A DNA stretch of 64,000 nt from Bufo bufo (Eukaryota; Chordata; Amphibia; Anura; Bufonidae), in NCBI RefSeq assembly GCF_905171765.1, contig NC_053389.1, positions 780,958,772 to 781,022,771 of the forward strand. The letters run 5' to 3'. Positions 45,186 through 56,904 of this stretch are shown in pieces; positions within the stretch are counted from its first letter, which is position 1; every line of letters begins with the position of its first letter. The notes under the pieces are model-generated. The model did not search any database and was not told the origin of the DNA. It saw nothing but the letters and a program-made list of their open reading frames with translations. Both the position numbers and the translations under genes were made by a program.

Positions 45186-46320
45186 GGGTTATCCCATGAC
45201 TAATGTGAAACATGAAAATCAGACATCATACAGTACATGGCGATCTCACCCTGTACCTCAGATGGCTCCAGAGATGTCACCATTCACTGCTCCAAATGCT
45301 CTGCTAGATATATTTCAGGCTGGCATCTCAGGGAGCATGTCCTTTCTACTGCAGCTCTCTTTCTACCACAGCTCGGGGGTGTCTCCTTGCTACTGCAGCT
45401 TTCTCCCTATCACAGCTCGGGGGTGTCTCCTTTCTACTGCAGCTCTCTCCCTATCACAGCTCGGGGGTGTCTCCTTTCTACTGCAGCTTTCTCCCTATCA
45501 CAGCTCGGGGGTGTCTCCTTTCTACTGTAGCTTTCTCCCTATTACAGCTCGGGGGTGTCTCCTTTCTACTGTAGCTTTCTCCCTATCACAGCTCGGGGGT
45601 GTCTCCTTTCTACTGTAGCTCTCTCCCCATCACAGCTCGGGGGTGTCTCCTTTCTCCTGTAGCTCTCTCCCCATCACAGCTCGGGGGTGTCTCCTTTCTC
45701 CTGTAGCTTTCTCCCTATCACAGCTCGGGGCTGTCTCCTTTCTACTGTAGCTCTCTCCCCATCACAGCTCGGGGGTGTCTCCTTTCTACTGTAGCTTTCT
45801 CCCTATTACAGCTCGGGGGTGTCTCCTTTCTACTGTAGCTCTCTCCTTATCACAGCTCGGGGGTGTCTCCTTTCTACTGCAGCTCTCTCCCTATCACAGC
45901 TCGGGGGTGTCTCCTTTCTACTGTAGCTTTCTCCCTATCACAGCTCGGGGGTGTCTCCTTTCTACTGTAGCTTTCTCCCTATCACAGCTCGGGGGTGTCT
46001 CCTTTCTACTGCAGCTTTCTCCCTATCACAGCTCGGGGGTGTCTCCTTTCTACTGCAGCTTTCTCCCTATCACAGCTCGGGGGTGTCTCCTTTCTACTGT
46101 AGCTCTCTCCCTATCACAGCTCGGGGGTGTCTCCTTTCTACTGTAGCTCTCTCCCTATCACAGCTCGGGGGTGTCTCCTTTCTACTGTAGCTCTCTCCCT
46201 ATCACAGCTCGGGGGTGTCTCCTTTCTACTGTGGCTCTCTCCCTATCACAGCTCAGGGGTGTCTCCTTTCTACTGTAGCTCTCTCCCTCTTTTCCTGTAA
46301 CTGCCACAGAAAATTTAAAC
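45186..46320. repeat. Interspersed repeat with internal 44-bp minisatellite (expanded copy)
   Basis: It begins with the flank ggggttatcccatgactaat and aaaatcagacatcatacag, shared with the copies at 49040 and 60650. From about 45345 to 46285 it is about 21 units of 44 bp (gggggtgtctcctttctact, gtagctctctccctatcaca, gctc). It then leaves the array into ctgtaactgccacagaaaat, matching the post-array part of the other copies. Open frames here are artefacts. Confidence 0.9.
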
Positions 46321-47762
46321 TGAGCACTGCTAGTAGATGGGAATATAATCCCATATACAGTATCCACTGGAGCGGACCGCAATTATTATTATTTTTTTTC
46401 ATTTTAAAGGGATTATCCAGGATTAGGAAACAGCACCCCATCAGTCCACAGGTTGTGTGTGGTATTGCAGCACAGCCCGATTCTCTTCAGTACCAGACAG
46501 ATCCTATGAACAGGCATACCAGTAAAGACAGTAGAGGCTGACTCAGCAATCAGCAGATTGGTGCAGGTTAGTGATGAGCGAATCGGTTTGTCTCATTAAG
46601 CAGATTTCGGCACCTGAGGGTGCTTCCCCTGCCATCTCATCGCGCTGAGGCTCTGCTACAGTGGCAGAAGCAGAGCAGCACCGCAGGATTCGGCAGGGCC
46701 GGCCCTCTCCATCAAGTGATGGGAAAGCATCCTCCGCTTCGGGGACGCCCCAAGGTGCCGAAACCCATCTCTAGTGCAGCTCTGGCTTTTTTGGCCATTC
46801 ATTCTTCTTGTAGTGCCCCCTACAGGAGAAATGTAACCTTACACATGGGCCATTCAGATAAGTGACTGACAGGCATGGGTTTCCTGGGCTCGTACAGGTG
46901 GCCACCCCTCCACCTCTCCAGAACATTTAGTCACGGCGGGTGGACGTGGAGAAGGGATTGACCCCCGTGGGTAGCCATTTCCATATCACACGGATCCTGA
47001 AGGCAGTTGTGTACATGGAGCCCCGGGATTTCCGTCCTCCTCTGGAGCCAGAACCTCCTATAATGCTGAATGGACAAAGCCTGAACTTTTCCCTCAAACC
47101 ACATTCTTGCCTTATCAAAGGAGATTGTGGAGAGATGGAGTCACAGCAGCTGTGTTTGTGGAGATCCTCCTTCTGCAGATGTCTTCCTTCATGTGCTATT
47201 CATACCTGTCCCTCTTCCACTTCTTTTCATCCAGACGTTCCCAGTGCTCGTCTTCATCCTGACCCTGCAGACATCTCTGCTCCCATCTGTCCCTCTCCCC
47301 CATGTTGCCTGCTGGGCTCAGTTCAACAAAAAGTTCCTCTGACATTGCTGGGCAAATGAGACTTTAAAAACAGAGCAGAGCACTTATGGCGACCTCCTTT
47401 CCATCTTTTTAGTTGCAGATCCCAACCGGAGGGTCGCCCCGGGTGTTAAGTGCCACCCACCTACCCCTATGTTCGGGCAATGCAGTGGTGCAGGTTTGTG
47501 GAGAAGATAGCTGACACCAGTATTCCTTGTCAGAAAGAGATTTTTTGTGATTTAAAGAAATCTAGCAATTCAGGTTCAAGATTGCAAAGTGGCAAACTGT
47601 AAAATACTTACCTTCCCGATTCCACACTGGTTCCCTGCCAATGATCACCGGCTTCCCTCTGTGCATACTGACATGCCCCCCCAACCTCCCCCAGTCAGGT
47701 CCCTCCTGATACATCAGGCATCCCAAGAGGTCTATAGTGACCATAGAAAATGATCTGGCTGC
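46321..47762. other. Intronic stretch, no supported gene
   Basis: A 139-codon open frame at 46940-47359 has no domain or paralogue I recognise and lies within intron 2. I leave it out as a gene. Confidence 0.4.
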
Positions 47763-48334
47763 AGAAGGGGGGAGGGGGCTCCTGCTGCAGCCAGCTGTCT
47801 TGCATCCTATGGAGGAGGAGGGGGCTCCTGCTGCAGCCAGCTGTCTTGCATCCTATGGAGGAGGAGGGGGCTCCTGCTGCAGCCAGCTGTCTTACATCCT
47901 ATGGAGGAGGAGGGGGCTCCTGCTGCCGCCAGCTGTCTTGCATCCTATGGAGGAGGAGGAGGGGGCTCCTGCTGCAGCCAGCTGTCTTGCATCCTATGGA
48001 GGAGGAGGGGGCTCCTGCTGCAGCCAGCTGTCTTGCATCCTATGGAGGAGGAGGGGGCTCTTGCTGCAGCCTGCTGTCTTGCATCCTATGGAGGAGGAGG
48101 GGGCTCCTGCTGCAGCCAGCTGTCTTGCATCCTATGGAGGAGGAGGGGGCTCCTGCTGCAGCCAGCTGTCTTGCATCCTATGGAGAAGGAGGGGGCTCCT
48201 GCTGCAGCCAGATGTCTTACATCATATGGAGGAGGAGGGGGCTCCTGCTGCAGCCAGATGTCTTACATCATATGGAGGAGGAGGCGGCTCCTGCTGCAGC
48301 CAGATGTCTTACATCCTATGGAGGAGGAGGGGGG
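47763..48334. repeat. 46-bp minisatellite (ggaggaggagggggctcctg)
   Basis: About 12 units of tatggaggaggagggggctc, ctgctgcagccagctgtctt and gcatcc. The last three carry cagatgtcttacatc. One unit has an extra gga. All + frames are open for up to about 200 codons as an artefact. Confidence 0.96.
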
Positions 48335-49039
48335 TCATAGCTGATCTCCTGGGACACACAGAGATTTCTTTCTAGATTTCTCTCAGTTTTACCAGCAAGA
48401 TGGGTTCAAAGGGAAGGGGGAGATTAAGGTCGGAACAGATTGTTTTGTGGGGGTTTTTTTGTGTTTTTTTTGTGGTTCCTTCAAGTCCCAAACTGCTTAC
48501 CTCTCCAGTAGATCCAAGCTATCTGCCCATGTCTGAATACATGACTATATTATACAACCCTTACCACCCACAGTGCAGGAGCTCTGTACCTCTGTGCAGC
48601 CGCTCTATACCTCCACATGCCTTTGAATTCATATAGAGGCAAATTATATATTTTATACATTTTTTGTCTATGAATTCAACAGAATAAAAAATGCCCTGTG
48701 GTATGAGATGAGATAAAGAGGTACTGCCTGTTCTGTACAGGGACTGCGCTGGTCAGTGGGTGTCTTAGTGGCGCCGGCTATAAGAGGACGCCAGGCGTGC
48801 AGAGACGGAATAAGTTGAAACATCTGGATTTTAGAAGCAGTTATGCATCACAGGGAATAAATGACCATGATGTTTGCACAGCTGGAGACAGGATCCCCTC
48901 GAGATCGGCCTTATATAAAGGGTGACTCAGCGTCACCAAGCAGTGACACATGGTGACAAACCCTGGAACACAGGGCTGACCGGCAGAGACTAGAAAATGA
49001 CACCTCTACACACGATACAGGAGACTGAGGTCAGACTAG
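48335..49039. other. Intronic stretch, no gene
   Basis: No gene or repeat unit recognised. Confidence 0.4.
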
Positions 49040-49640
49040 TTAAAGGGATTATCCCAATGTAAAAAATGAGAATCAGACATCATACAGGACATGACAATCT
49101 CTTTCTAACAAAGCTAGAACCAGCCCTGTACCTCACATGGATCCAGAGATCTCCACATTCATTGCTCTGCTAGATGTATATCAAGCTAACAGCTCAAAGG
49201 GGTGTGTCCATTCTGCTGCAGCTAGGAGGGCGTGTCTCAGCTCTCCCTATCACAGCTCAGGGGGCGTGTGTCAGCTCTCCCTATCACAGCTTAGGGGGCG
49301 TGTGTCAGCTCTCCCTATCACAGCTTAGGGGGCGTGTCTCAGCTCTCCCTATCACAGCTCAGGGGGCGTGTCTCAGCTCTCCCTATCACAGCTCAGGGGG
49401 CGTGTCTCAGCTCTCTCTATCACAGCTCAGGAGGCAGTTGAAGGATGAAACTGAGCATGTGCGGCCATCTCAGTGAGCAGGTCAAAGAAATAGGAGAAAG
49501 AACAAACAGCAGGTGGCGCTGTACAGATACATTTTATTGAATAACTTACTGGCTATGCTAAATTTTTTATTGCATGCAGTTACAAAAGTATTCAGATGCA
49601 GGTGCTGGTAGAATATTTTTCGTAGGACAGCCCCTTTAAA
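49040..49640. repeat. Interspersed repeat with short internal array and CTCF-like motif
   Basis: Flank aaagggattatcccaatgta then cagacatcatacaggacatg. The internal array at about 49226-49430 is six units of 34 bp (gggggcgtgtctcagctctc, cctatcacagctca). The tail (actgagcatgtgcgg) contains cagcaggtggcgct at 49507-49520 and ends cagcccctttaaag. The same family is at 45186 and 60650, and a partial copy at 49950. Confidence 0.88.
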
Positions 49641-49699
49641 GATTAACTAAACCTTTGTAATTTTAATATGATGTCCCTAATGCCCTAATGAAACTTTTA

Positions 49700-50145
49700 T
49701 AATTATAACTCCTCAGGACTTTTTCCTCAGGACAGGTCATCAGTATCTGATCGGTGTGGGTCCGACACCCGGGACCCCCGCTGATCAGCTGTATGAGAAG
49801 GCAGCGGCTCTCCTGGGAGTGCTACGGCCTTCTCCCTGCTTTTCCTAGGCCGGTGATGACACATTCATGAGTCACGTGGCCTAGGAACAGCTCAGCCACA
49901 TTGACGTGAATGGGGCTGAGCAGCAATACCAACCACAACCACTATATGAATGAAACTGAGCATGTGCGACCTTCTCAGAGTGCAGGACAAACAAATTTGA
50001 AATAATCAGCAGGTGGCGCTATACAGTAGATTTTTTTGAATAACTCAGTGGCTATACTACATTTTTAATTACATGCAATTACACAAGTATTGAGAACCAG
50101 GAGCTGGTTTGAAAACTCGAGGATATTTTTCATGGGACAACCCCT
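49700..50145. repeat. Two interspersed repeat fragments
   Basis: 49722-49945 is the gatcggtgtgggtccgacac family, also at 28290. 49950-50145 is the tail half of the CTCF-motif repeat, with cagcaggtggcgct at 50007-50020 and the ending gggacaacccctt. Confidence 0.75.
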
Positions 50146-50980
50146 TCAACCATAAAGTTGCCTGAGTATTGTCAGATAAGTGGTCCTTTGTATGAATAGA
50201 TGCAGACATACATTGTACTTCACTAATATTCTCTATGCAAAGTAATGAATACAATGTATGGCTGTTCTTAAAGGGGTTGTTTTAGGCAAACCCAGCATGG
50301 CCAGACTTGTGGAGGATATCATACTTGCCTGATACCCGCTGCTGGTTTTCGGCTGATTCTCTCCCCTCCGTCACTGCAGATCTCCAGTCTCCCCTTATCA
50401 ACATTCAGTTTGACGTGACCACCGCAGCCAATGACTGTCCGCAGCGGTGATGTGTCTCAGTGACATCACCGGATGTTTACATGGGGAGATCGGAGATCAG
50501 CGGGGGAGCAAAGGAGCCAGAATCTAGCGGCAGGGATCAGGTAAGTCACTATATATATTTTTGAAAAATCCAAAATTCATTCAGTTTTCCAACTTCTTGG
50601 TCTGTACAGATCACTTTTCAGCAGTCATCTCGTTATCATCATAGGCGGGATTACAATGACAGATAACACCTATGAATAGATCATAGAGGATCCACCATTC
50701 TCCATGGGTGATGGTCAACGGCTTATCTACTCCCTCCCTGTACAATGACCTCTGCACTGGTCACAGAGCATGCCCAGAAAACACACAGAAGTCCCCTCCA
50801 ATCTACTGTGTCTGTGGCCCACGTGGCTGCTGTAAAGCGTATCTGTAAACAGGAAGTCTGGTCCTATTACTAGGCCTAGTGGCCAGTGTGAAAACTGCAC
50901 AATTTTAGTATTTGTACTCTTAAAGGGAGTCTGTCATCAAAGTTTCACCTTTTTAACCCTTCCCATAGCTTTCTAGCAGC
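50146..50980. other. Intronic stretch, no gene
   Basis: No coding frame supported. Short MITE-like words (aaaggggttgttttaggcaa, aaagggagtctgtcatcaaa) occur. Confidence 0.4.
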
Positions 50981-51674
50981 CTTACAGTTAATAAAAACTT
51001 TACCTTTATGAGCAATCCTGGACTTATAAAACCGGCAAAAAACATCTTAGTTGCATATGCAAATGAGGGCTCACAAGTGCCCAGGGGCGGCGTTACCCTC
51101 GTAGGTGCCCAGCTAGCTCAGCCTTATCGTCGCTTCTCCCCGCCCATTCTTTCCCTCTGCCCGCCCATCCTTTCCCTCTGACCGCCCATCTACTTACTTC
51201 TTGTTTCGCCGAGATCCTGCGCCTGCGCACTCAGTCTGTTGGTCGGCGCATGTGCACTGCGATGCCCATTCCTTGTACGGCATCACAGTAATTAATGCGC
51301 ATGCGCCGATGGACCGCCTCCTTTGTGGTGTTTTCACGCCGTTAGCCGGCGCATGCGCATTATTTACTGTAATGCCGTACAAGGACTGGGCATCGCAGTG
51401 CACATGCGCCGGCCGAAGGACTGAGTGCGCAGGCGCGGGATCTCGGCGAAACAAGAAGTAAGTAGATGGGCGGTCAGAGGGAAAGGATGGGCGGGCAGAG
51501 GGAAAGAATGGGCGGGGGGAAGCGACGATAAGGCTGAGCTAGCTGGGCACCTACGAGGGTAACGCCGCCCCTGGGCACTTGCAAGCCCTCATTTGCATAT
51601 GCTACTAAGATGTTTTTTGCCGGTTTTATAAGTCCAGGATTGCTCATAAAGGTAACGTTTTTATTAACTGTAAG
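50981..51674. mobile_element. Long near-perfect palindrome (foldback element), 694 bp
   Basis: The left end cttacagttaataaaaactt pairs with the right end, complement gtttttattaactgtaag. Pairing runs through gtgcccaggggcggcgttac, agctagctcagccttatcgt, cgagatcctgcgcctgcgca and the gcgcatgcgcc words. The unpaired centre is about 30 bases near 51330. Open frames of 86 codons on the two strands (51194-51454, 51201-51461) are mirror images caused by the palindrome. Confidence 0.92.
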
Positions 51675-51960
51675 GCCCCTTTCACACGGGCGAGATTTCC
51701 GCGCGGATGCGATGCGTGAGTTGACCGCATTGCACCCGCACTGAATCCCGACCCATTCATTTCTATGGGGCTGTGCACACGAGCGGTGATTTTCACGCAT
51801 CACTTGTGCGTTGCGTGAAAATCGCAGCATGCTCCTCTTTGTGCGTTTCTTACGTAACGCAGGCCCCATAGAAATGAATGGGGTTGCGTGAAAATCGCAA
51901 GCAAGTGCGGATGCGGTGCGATTTTCACGCACTGTTGCTAGGAGACGATCGGGATGGGGA
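51675..51960. mobile_element. MITE copy, gcgtgaaaatcgca family
   Basis: It starts ggcccctttcacacgggcga. The interior has cccattcatttctatggggc, its complement near 51865, and gcgtgaaaatcgcagcatgc. Related to the copy at 43271 in the opposite orientation. Confidence 0.65.
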
Positions 51961-52440
51961 CCCGATCATTATTATTTTCCCTTATAACATGGTTATAAGG
52001 GAAAATAATAGCATTCTGAATACAGAATGCATAGTACAATAGGGCTGAAGGGGTTAAAAAATAAATAAAAATACTTAAACTCATCTTAATCCACTTGATC
52101 GCGCAGCCGGCATCTCTTCGGTCTCCTTCTTTGCTGATTGCAGGAAAAGGACCTGTGGTGACGTCACTTCGGTCATCACATGGTCCGTCACATGATCTTT
52201 TACCATGGTGATGGATCATGTGATGACCGGAGTGACGTCACCACAGGTCCTTTTCCTGCAATCAGCAAGGAAGGAGATCGAAGAGAAGCCGGGCTGTGCG
52301 ATCAAGTGGATTAAGATGAGTTAAATTATTTTTTATTTATTTTTAACCCCTCCAGCGCTATTGTACTATGCATTTTGTATTCAGAATGCTATTATTTTCC
52401 CTTATAAGCATGTTATTGGGGACAATAATACAATCTACAG
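51961..52440. mobile_element. Foldback element with paired CRE octamers
   Basis: Arms at about 51995-52199 and 52215-52428 fold at about 52205. catcttaatccacttgatcg pairs with its complement near 52300. aaaggacctgtggtgacgtc pairs with gacgtcaccacaggtccttt. TGACGTCA occurs at 52159 and 52233. Confidence 0.85.
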
Positions 52441-54586
52441 AACACCGATCCCAAACCCGAACTTCTGTGAAGAAGTTCAGGTTTGGGTACCAAACATGCA
52501 CGATTTTTCTCACTCGAGTGCAAAACACATTACAATGTTTTGCACTCGCGCGGAAAAATTGGGCACCTTTTCCCGCAACGCCCGTGACACTACTACTTTT
52601 GGAAAGAAGTCGGCCATGTTTGAAATTTTCCTTTAGTTAGTTGAGTACATTAATGTATTGTCAACCAACCTGGCGAGAACGCCAGGTTATGCCGATACTC
52701 TACCGAAGGTGGGAGCTCCTGAGAGAAGGGTCGGGCGAAGTGAATATTTTCACCAGGAGATAGTCCACCACGAGAGGTGCCGAACGTGCATGTGTATGGA
52801 GGAGTTGTTAGGGAATCGGGAAAGATAGCTGTCAGCCAAACGATCTTAGGCCAGCAGCTGTTGCATGTGTAGGCCCAGCTTTGGTCAGTTTTGAGAAGCT
52901 TATAGGACACTCATCGTAGGATCAAGGACACTGTAATTACTGCTTGTCTGCTGGGCGAGGAGGAGGCGTTTTTCCACTTTATACAGGGTGGATTCATGAC
53001 TTTTAACTCCTCGTTTGCTGTACTCGGGCACACACCCATTTTATAGGACAGGGCTGGCTGTTGTCGGATAGCCGAGAATAAGTCATTGGGGTGTAACCAA
53101 AACGTTTAGAAATGAAGGGTGAGGGTCAGAGAGGAGAAAAGCTCAGTCTGTGACCGCTTCATCCCCAGTCTGTCCTCTTGGTTCCTACTAAAATGACAAC
53201 TATAGCCCGGCATATTGTTGTACATAGTTTCTGTGTGAGTTATGCAATGATATTAAGTGGTGCAGAAAGACCTTTGGCACACGTCCTAACAATGCCCGTC
53301 GTAAACATGGCTCATGGCGTCACCCGCGTGGGAGCACAGCTGTAAATAATGATAGGATCTGTGATGTTCCAATACAATACTGGTTTTTGAGGAGCACTGT
53401 CATTAGAAGTATGTCCTTACGGATCATGAGCTGAATAAAGATGTGTTCTTCCTTATCGTTCCTCTTGGTTTGGGATGTCCCACATGAAAAGGTGCACTAT
53501 ATCTTGCTTAAAAAAAAAATACATGATTTTGCATTACTTTATCGGGCATGTGTCTGCAGAAGAATTTGTATCTTGGAGTCCTTCACGAAACGTGTGGAAA
53601 GGTATAGGACGCATCTATAACATGGACTTATGTCATCATCCCAACCGTGGACAAATGAATGTAGACTCTTCAGATCCATCCAGTACCTAAGCAATAGGAA
53701 CCCACATAAAAATAACGTCTCAAGAAGTAAATTTTGTCTACTGGGATTTCTTGTGTCCTATATCCAGTGGAGAGGAAGGAGCAGGCTATGTTCTGTGATC
53801 CAAAAACGTTAGACCTGATTTGTCTTTTCATAAAGACGACAAAGGTCAAACTCTCATGGTTTCCACCGGTCCTAAGGTGGTGGTGTAGGAGAAGTTTTAT
53901 CGTGAAAATGGTAAACTCCAGCATTCGTACGTAGTTCAGATCTTCAGTAGTTAATTCTAAATTTATTAAAAGACTATCTTAATACAAAGAAGAAACCTAC
54001 ACATTTCAAACAAAGAGGATTGTTCTTAGTTGTAGCCTGCGTAGGCTATGACTAAAGGCTTACTACACAGGCCAATAATTGGGACAATTATCAGGAAGGA
54101 GTGTTCCTAGGATTGGTCGTTCCTGATAATTGCCCTGTGTAAAGGAGCCACCAATCACCTGATTATATAAGCAAACGTTTATTCATTGAATGAAAGTATC
54201 ACTGGTGCAGTCGACTTGTTTCTGGGCAGCAGAACGTGCTGTCTAAATGGGTATCTGCTGCCCAGAAACGATGATTCTCCTTGGGGATGAGGAATTGCAG
54301 CAGTGCCGGACACCTTTAGCGGTGGCCTATCTCCCATGAGAACAAAATGATCAACCTTTGAAATTCAACTTGTCCAATGCTTCTTTCCTCCAACAGATGA
54401 TGTTGGGACACCCCCATGCACATGAGCTGGTTGACTGGTCCCTCCAAAGTCGGCAGTTTTGGTCTATTTTATTCTTATGGGTATAGGCACCTTTCAACTT
54501 GCACGATAAAAGAGTCCATATTTTGTGTATACCGTTTTCAGTGTTATCTCAAATTCTTATGCCCATGTCTTTACCATTTCTTCCAG
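52441..54586. other. End of LPAR2 intron 2, no gene
   Basis: A small inverted segment at about 54058-54160 (ttactacacaggccaataatt against attgccctgtgtaa) resembles the MITE family at 36875. The acceptor for the last exon is ccatttcttccag|G ending at 54586. Confidence 0.5.
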
Positions 54587-54885
54587 GTGCGTTTGTCATC
54601 TGCTGGACTCCAGGCCAAATTGTCCTCCTTCTGGATGGCTTAGATTGCAAACAGTGCAATGTTCTGGCTGTTGAGAAATACTTCCTGCTCCTTGCCGAGT
54701 TCAACTCCGTCATCAATCCCATTGTGTACTCATACAGAGACAATGAGATGAGAGCCACCTTCAAGCAGATCCTTTGCTATTGCTGCAATCGAGGGTCCAA
54801 GTACTCGCCCTCTGTCAAGTCAACAAATACCGAGAGGAGAATATTGGCTGACAATGGACATATGGTTAGGGACTCCACACTATAA
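54587..54885 (+). CDS. LPAR2: Lysophosphatidic acid receptor 2, last coding exon (residues 245-343 and stop)
   Basis: It continues the receptor in phase 1 from 39662. The split codon A|GT gives Ser245 in place of the Gly found at this site in human LPA2. Then come the CWTPG motif of TM6 (250-254) and VLLLDGL. An extracellular loop with CKQC follows. Lys275 in VEKYF matches the conserved TM7 lysine that contacts the LPA headgroup. NPIVY at 288-292 is the NPxxY motif. CYCC at 308-311 is a likely palmitoylation site. The tail ends RDSTL, the class I PDZ ligand that in mammalian LPA2 binds NHERF2 and MAGI-3. This ending, together with LADNGH upstream, identifies LPAR2. The protein is 343 residues, against about 350 in mammals. 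The stop is TAA at 54883-54885. Confidence 0.96.
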
Positions 54886-55330
54886 ACCACCGATGCAGGC
54901 TCTGAATTTATTCCTTTTAGGCACCAAGACTACATCCTATGGGAAATTTGCTACTGTGGTACCATGGGCACCATTAATAGTAGTGTGAGTGAGCTTGTTT
55001 CCCATGTTGTAGAAACTGATTTTAAACTGAGTAGATCTTAAGGGTTGCCTTTCTGGATGGAAGGACAGCACAATGCTCCTCGACTTTTCCTATGAGTTCT
55101 TTTATGATGGATCCAGTTACTGCTTACAATCAAAGGAGAAGATGTCTTCCTTCATCATCTGAGCTCAGGGTGCCAGGAACAAAATGCATGCGATTATACT
55201 GTCTTCTGTGGTGGGGATGGTATGAAGCTGGAGAACATATGGAGATGACTACATAGCTTTAAGGACATATGTACAATTTATTTTTTTAAAGGAAGTTTTA
55301 AAAGGAGAAAGAAGATTATTTCATAGGAAA
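54886..55330 (+). other. LPAR2: Probable start of LPAR2 3' UTR
   Basis: No AATAAA or ATTAAA was found between the stop and the Tc1-derived element at 55333. The transcript must end further on or use a weak signal. The first AATAAA downstream on this strand that I see lies at 56216-56221, inside the Tc1-derived element. Confidence 0.45.
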
Positions 55331-55332
55331 TA

Positions 55333-56269
55333 CAGTACAGACCAAAAGTTTGGACACACCTTCTCATTCAAAGAGTTTTCTTTATTTTCATGACTATGAA
55401 GGCATCAAAACTATGAATTAACACATGTGGAATTATATACATAACAAACAAGTGTGAAACAACTGAAAATATGTCATATTCTAGGTTCTTCAAAGTAGCC
55501 ACCTTTTGCTTTGATTACTGCTTTGCACACTCTTGGCATTCTCTTGATGAGCTTCAAGAGGTAGTCACCTGAAATGGTCTTCCAACAGTCTTGAAGGAGT
55601 TCCCAGAGATGCTTAGCACTTGTTGGCCCTTTTGCTTTCACTCTGCGGTCCAGCTCACCCCAAACCATCTCGATTGGGTTCAGGTCCGGAGACTGTGGAG
55701 GCCAAGTCATCTGGTGCAGCACCCCATCACTCTCCTATGGTCAAATAGCCCTTACTTTCAAAGTTTTCCCAATTTTTCGGCTGACTGACTGACCTTCATT
55801 TCTTAAAGTAATGATGGCCACTCGTTTTTCTTTACTTAGCTGCTTTTTTCTTGCCATAATACAAATTCTAACAGTCTATTCAGTAGGACTATCAGCTGTG
55901 TATCCACCTGACTTCTCCTCAACGCAACTGATGGTCCCAACCCCATTTATAAGGCAAGCAATCCTACTTATTAAACCTGACAGGGCACACCTGTGAAGTG
56001 AAAACCATTTCAGGGGACTACCTCTTGAAGCTCATCAAGAGAATGCCAAGAGTGTGCAAAGCAGTAATCAAAGCAAAAGGTGGCTACTTTGAAGAACCTA
56101 GAATATGACATATTTTCAGTTGTTTCACACTTGTTTGTTATGTATATAATTCCACATGTGTTAATTCATAGTTTTGATGCCTTCAGTGTGAATCTTCAAT
56201 TTTCATAGTCAAGAAAATAAAGAAAACTCTTTGAATGAGAAGGTGTGTCCAAACTTTTGGTCTGTACTG
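55333..56269. mobile_element. Tc1-derived foldback element (non-autonomous)
   Basis: Flanked by TA (55331-55332, 56270-56271), with ends cagtacagaccaaaagtttgg in inverted orientation. The two arms of about 250 bp each encode the C-terminus of the same Tc1 transposase, in opposite directions: minus strand 55474-55722 with DLNPIEMVWGELDRRVK and RMPRVCKAV, and plus strand 56018-56108. The catalytic N-terminal part is absent. The centre holds 5' sequence of the parent element. Confidence 0.9.
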
Positions 56270-56271
56270 TA

Positions 56272-56904
56272 CATTAGAACATGTTTGAAGGATAGCATAA
56301 ACTGGATGGAAAAGAAGCTAGTGAATATAATATGACCACCAAAAGTTACTGTTCAAAAGAATGAATGATATGGAGTATGACTGTGTTTCAAAATCGCCCA
56401 ACACTTGTGTCGATGGAATAATCATGGAGGTGGACTCTTTATAAAGAGCCTTCCTCTGAGCCCTAGATGCAAACATTAGGGGCACGGCAACATTTGGGTG
56501 ATCACTTGTGGAGTTAGATGGTTGACTGAAGAAATCAGGGTAGTGAGACTCGTCATAAAGGTTACACACCCTAAGGGAACTGATCTGGGTGGTCTATCCA
56601 CGTTTTATCTTGGTGCTCATTTGTATGGTCACATCAAACCAGTTTTCCAGCTTTGGAGCTAAAATGACCAAATCCCCATGGATGTTGTAGTATCTGTCGT
56701 GGAACATTCCTGACAGAAGCGGAAAATGGTCAACTCTACAGTGACAGTAATCCTCTTAAAGGGGTTGTCCGCTTGTAAAAATATATATAAAATCTAATAA
56801 CTAACATTCGCCAGTCTGATCCCTTGTTGCTCTCATTATGATGCTTCCAAGGTCTCCCAACAGTCTCTAATTCCTATACCCTATTAACACAGAAAATGTC
56901 TGCA
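56272..56904. other. Unassigned stretch
   Basis: No gene supported. Short MITE-like ggggttgtccgcttg near 56761. Confidence 0.4.

Noticed and set aside
46940..47359. 139-codon + frame in LPAR2 intron 2
   Set aside because: No recognised domain, no flanking coding exons and no codon pattern distinct from background. I could not support a gene.
47737..48375. 212-codon Gly/Ala/Cys-rich + frame
   Set aside because: Produced by the 46-bp array in intron 2 of LPAR2. All three frames are open.
51194..51461. Two 86-codon frames with nearly the same protein on opposite strands
   Set aside because: Mirror images caused by the 694-bp palindrome.
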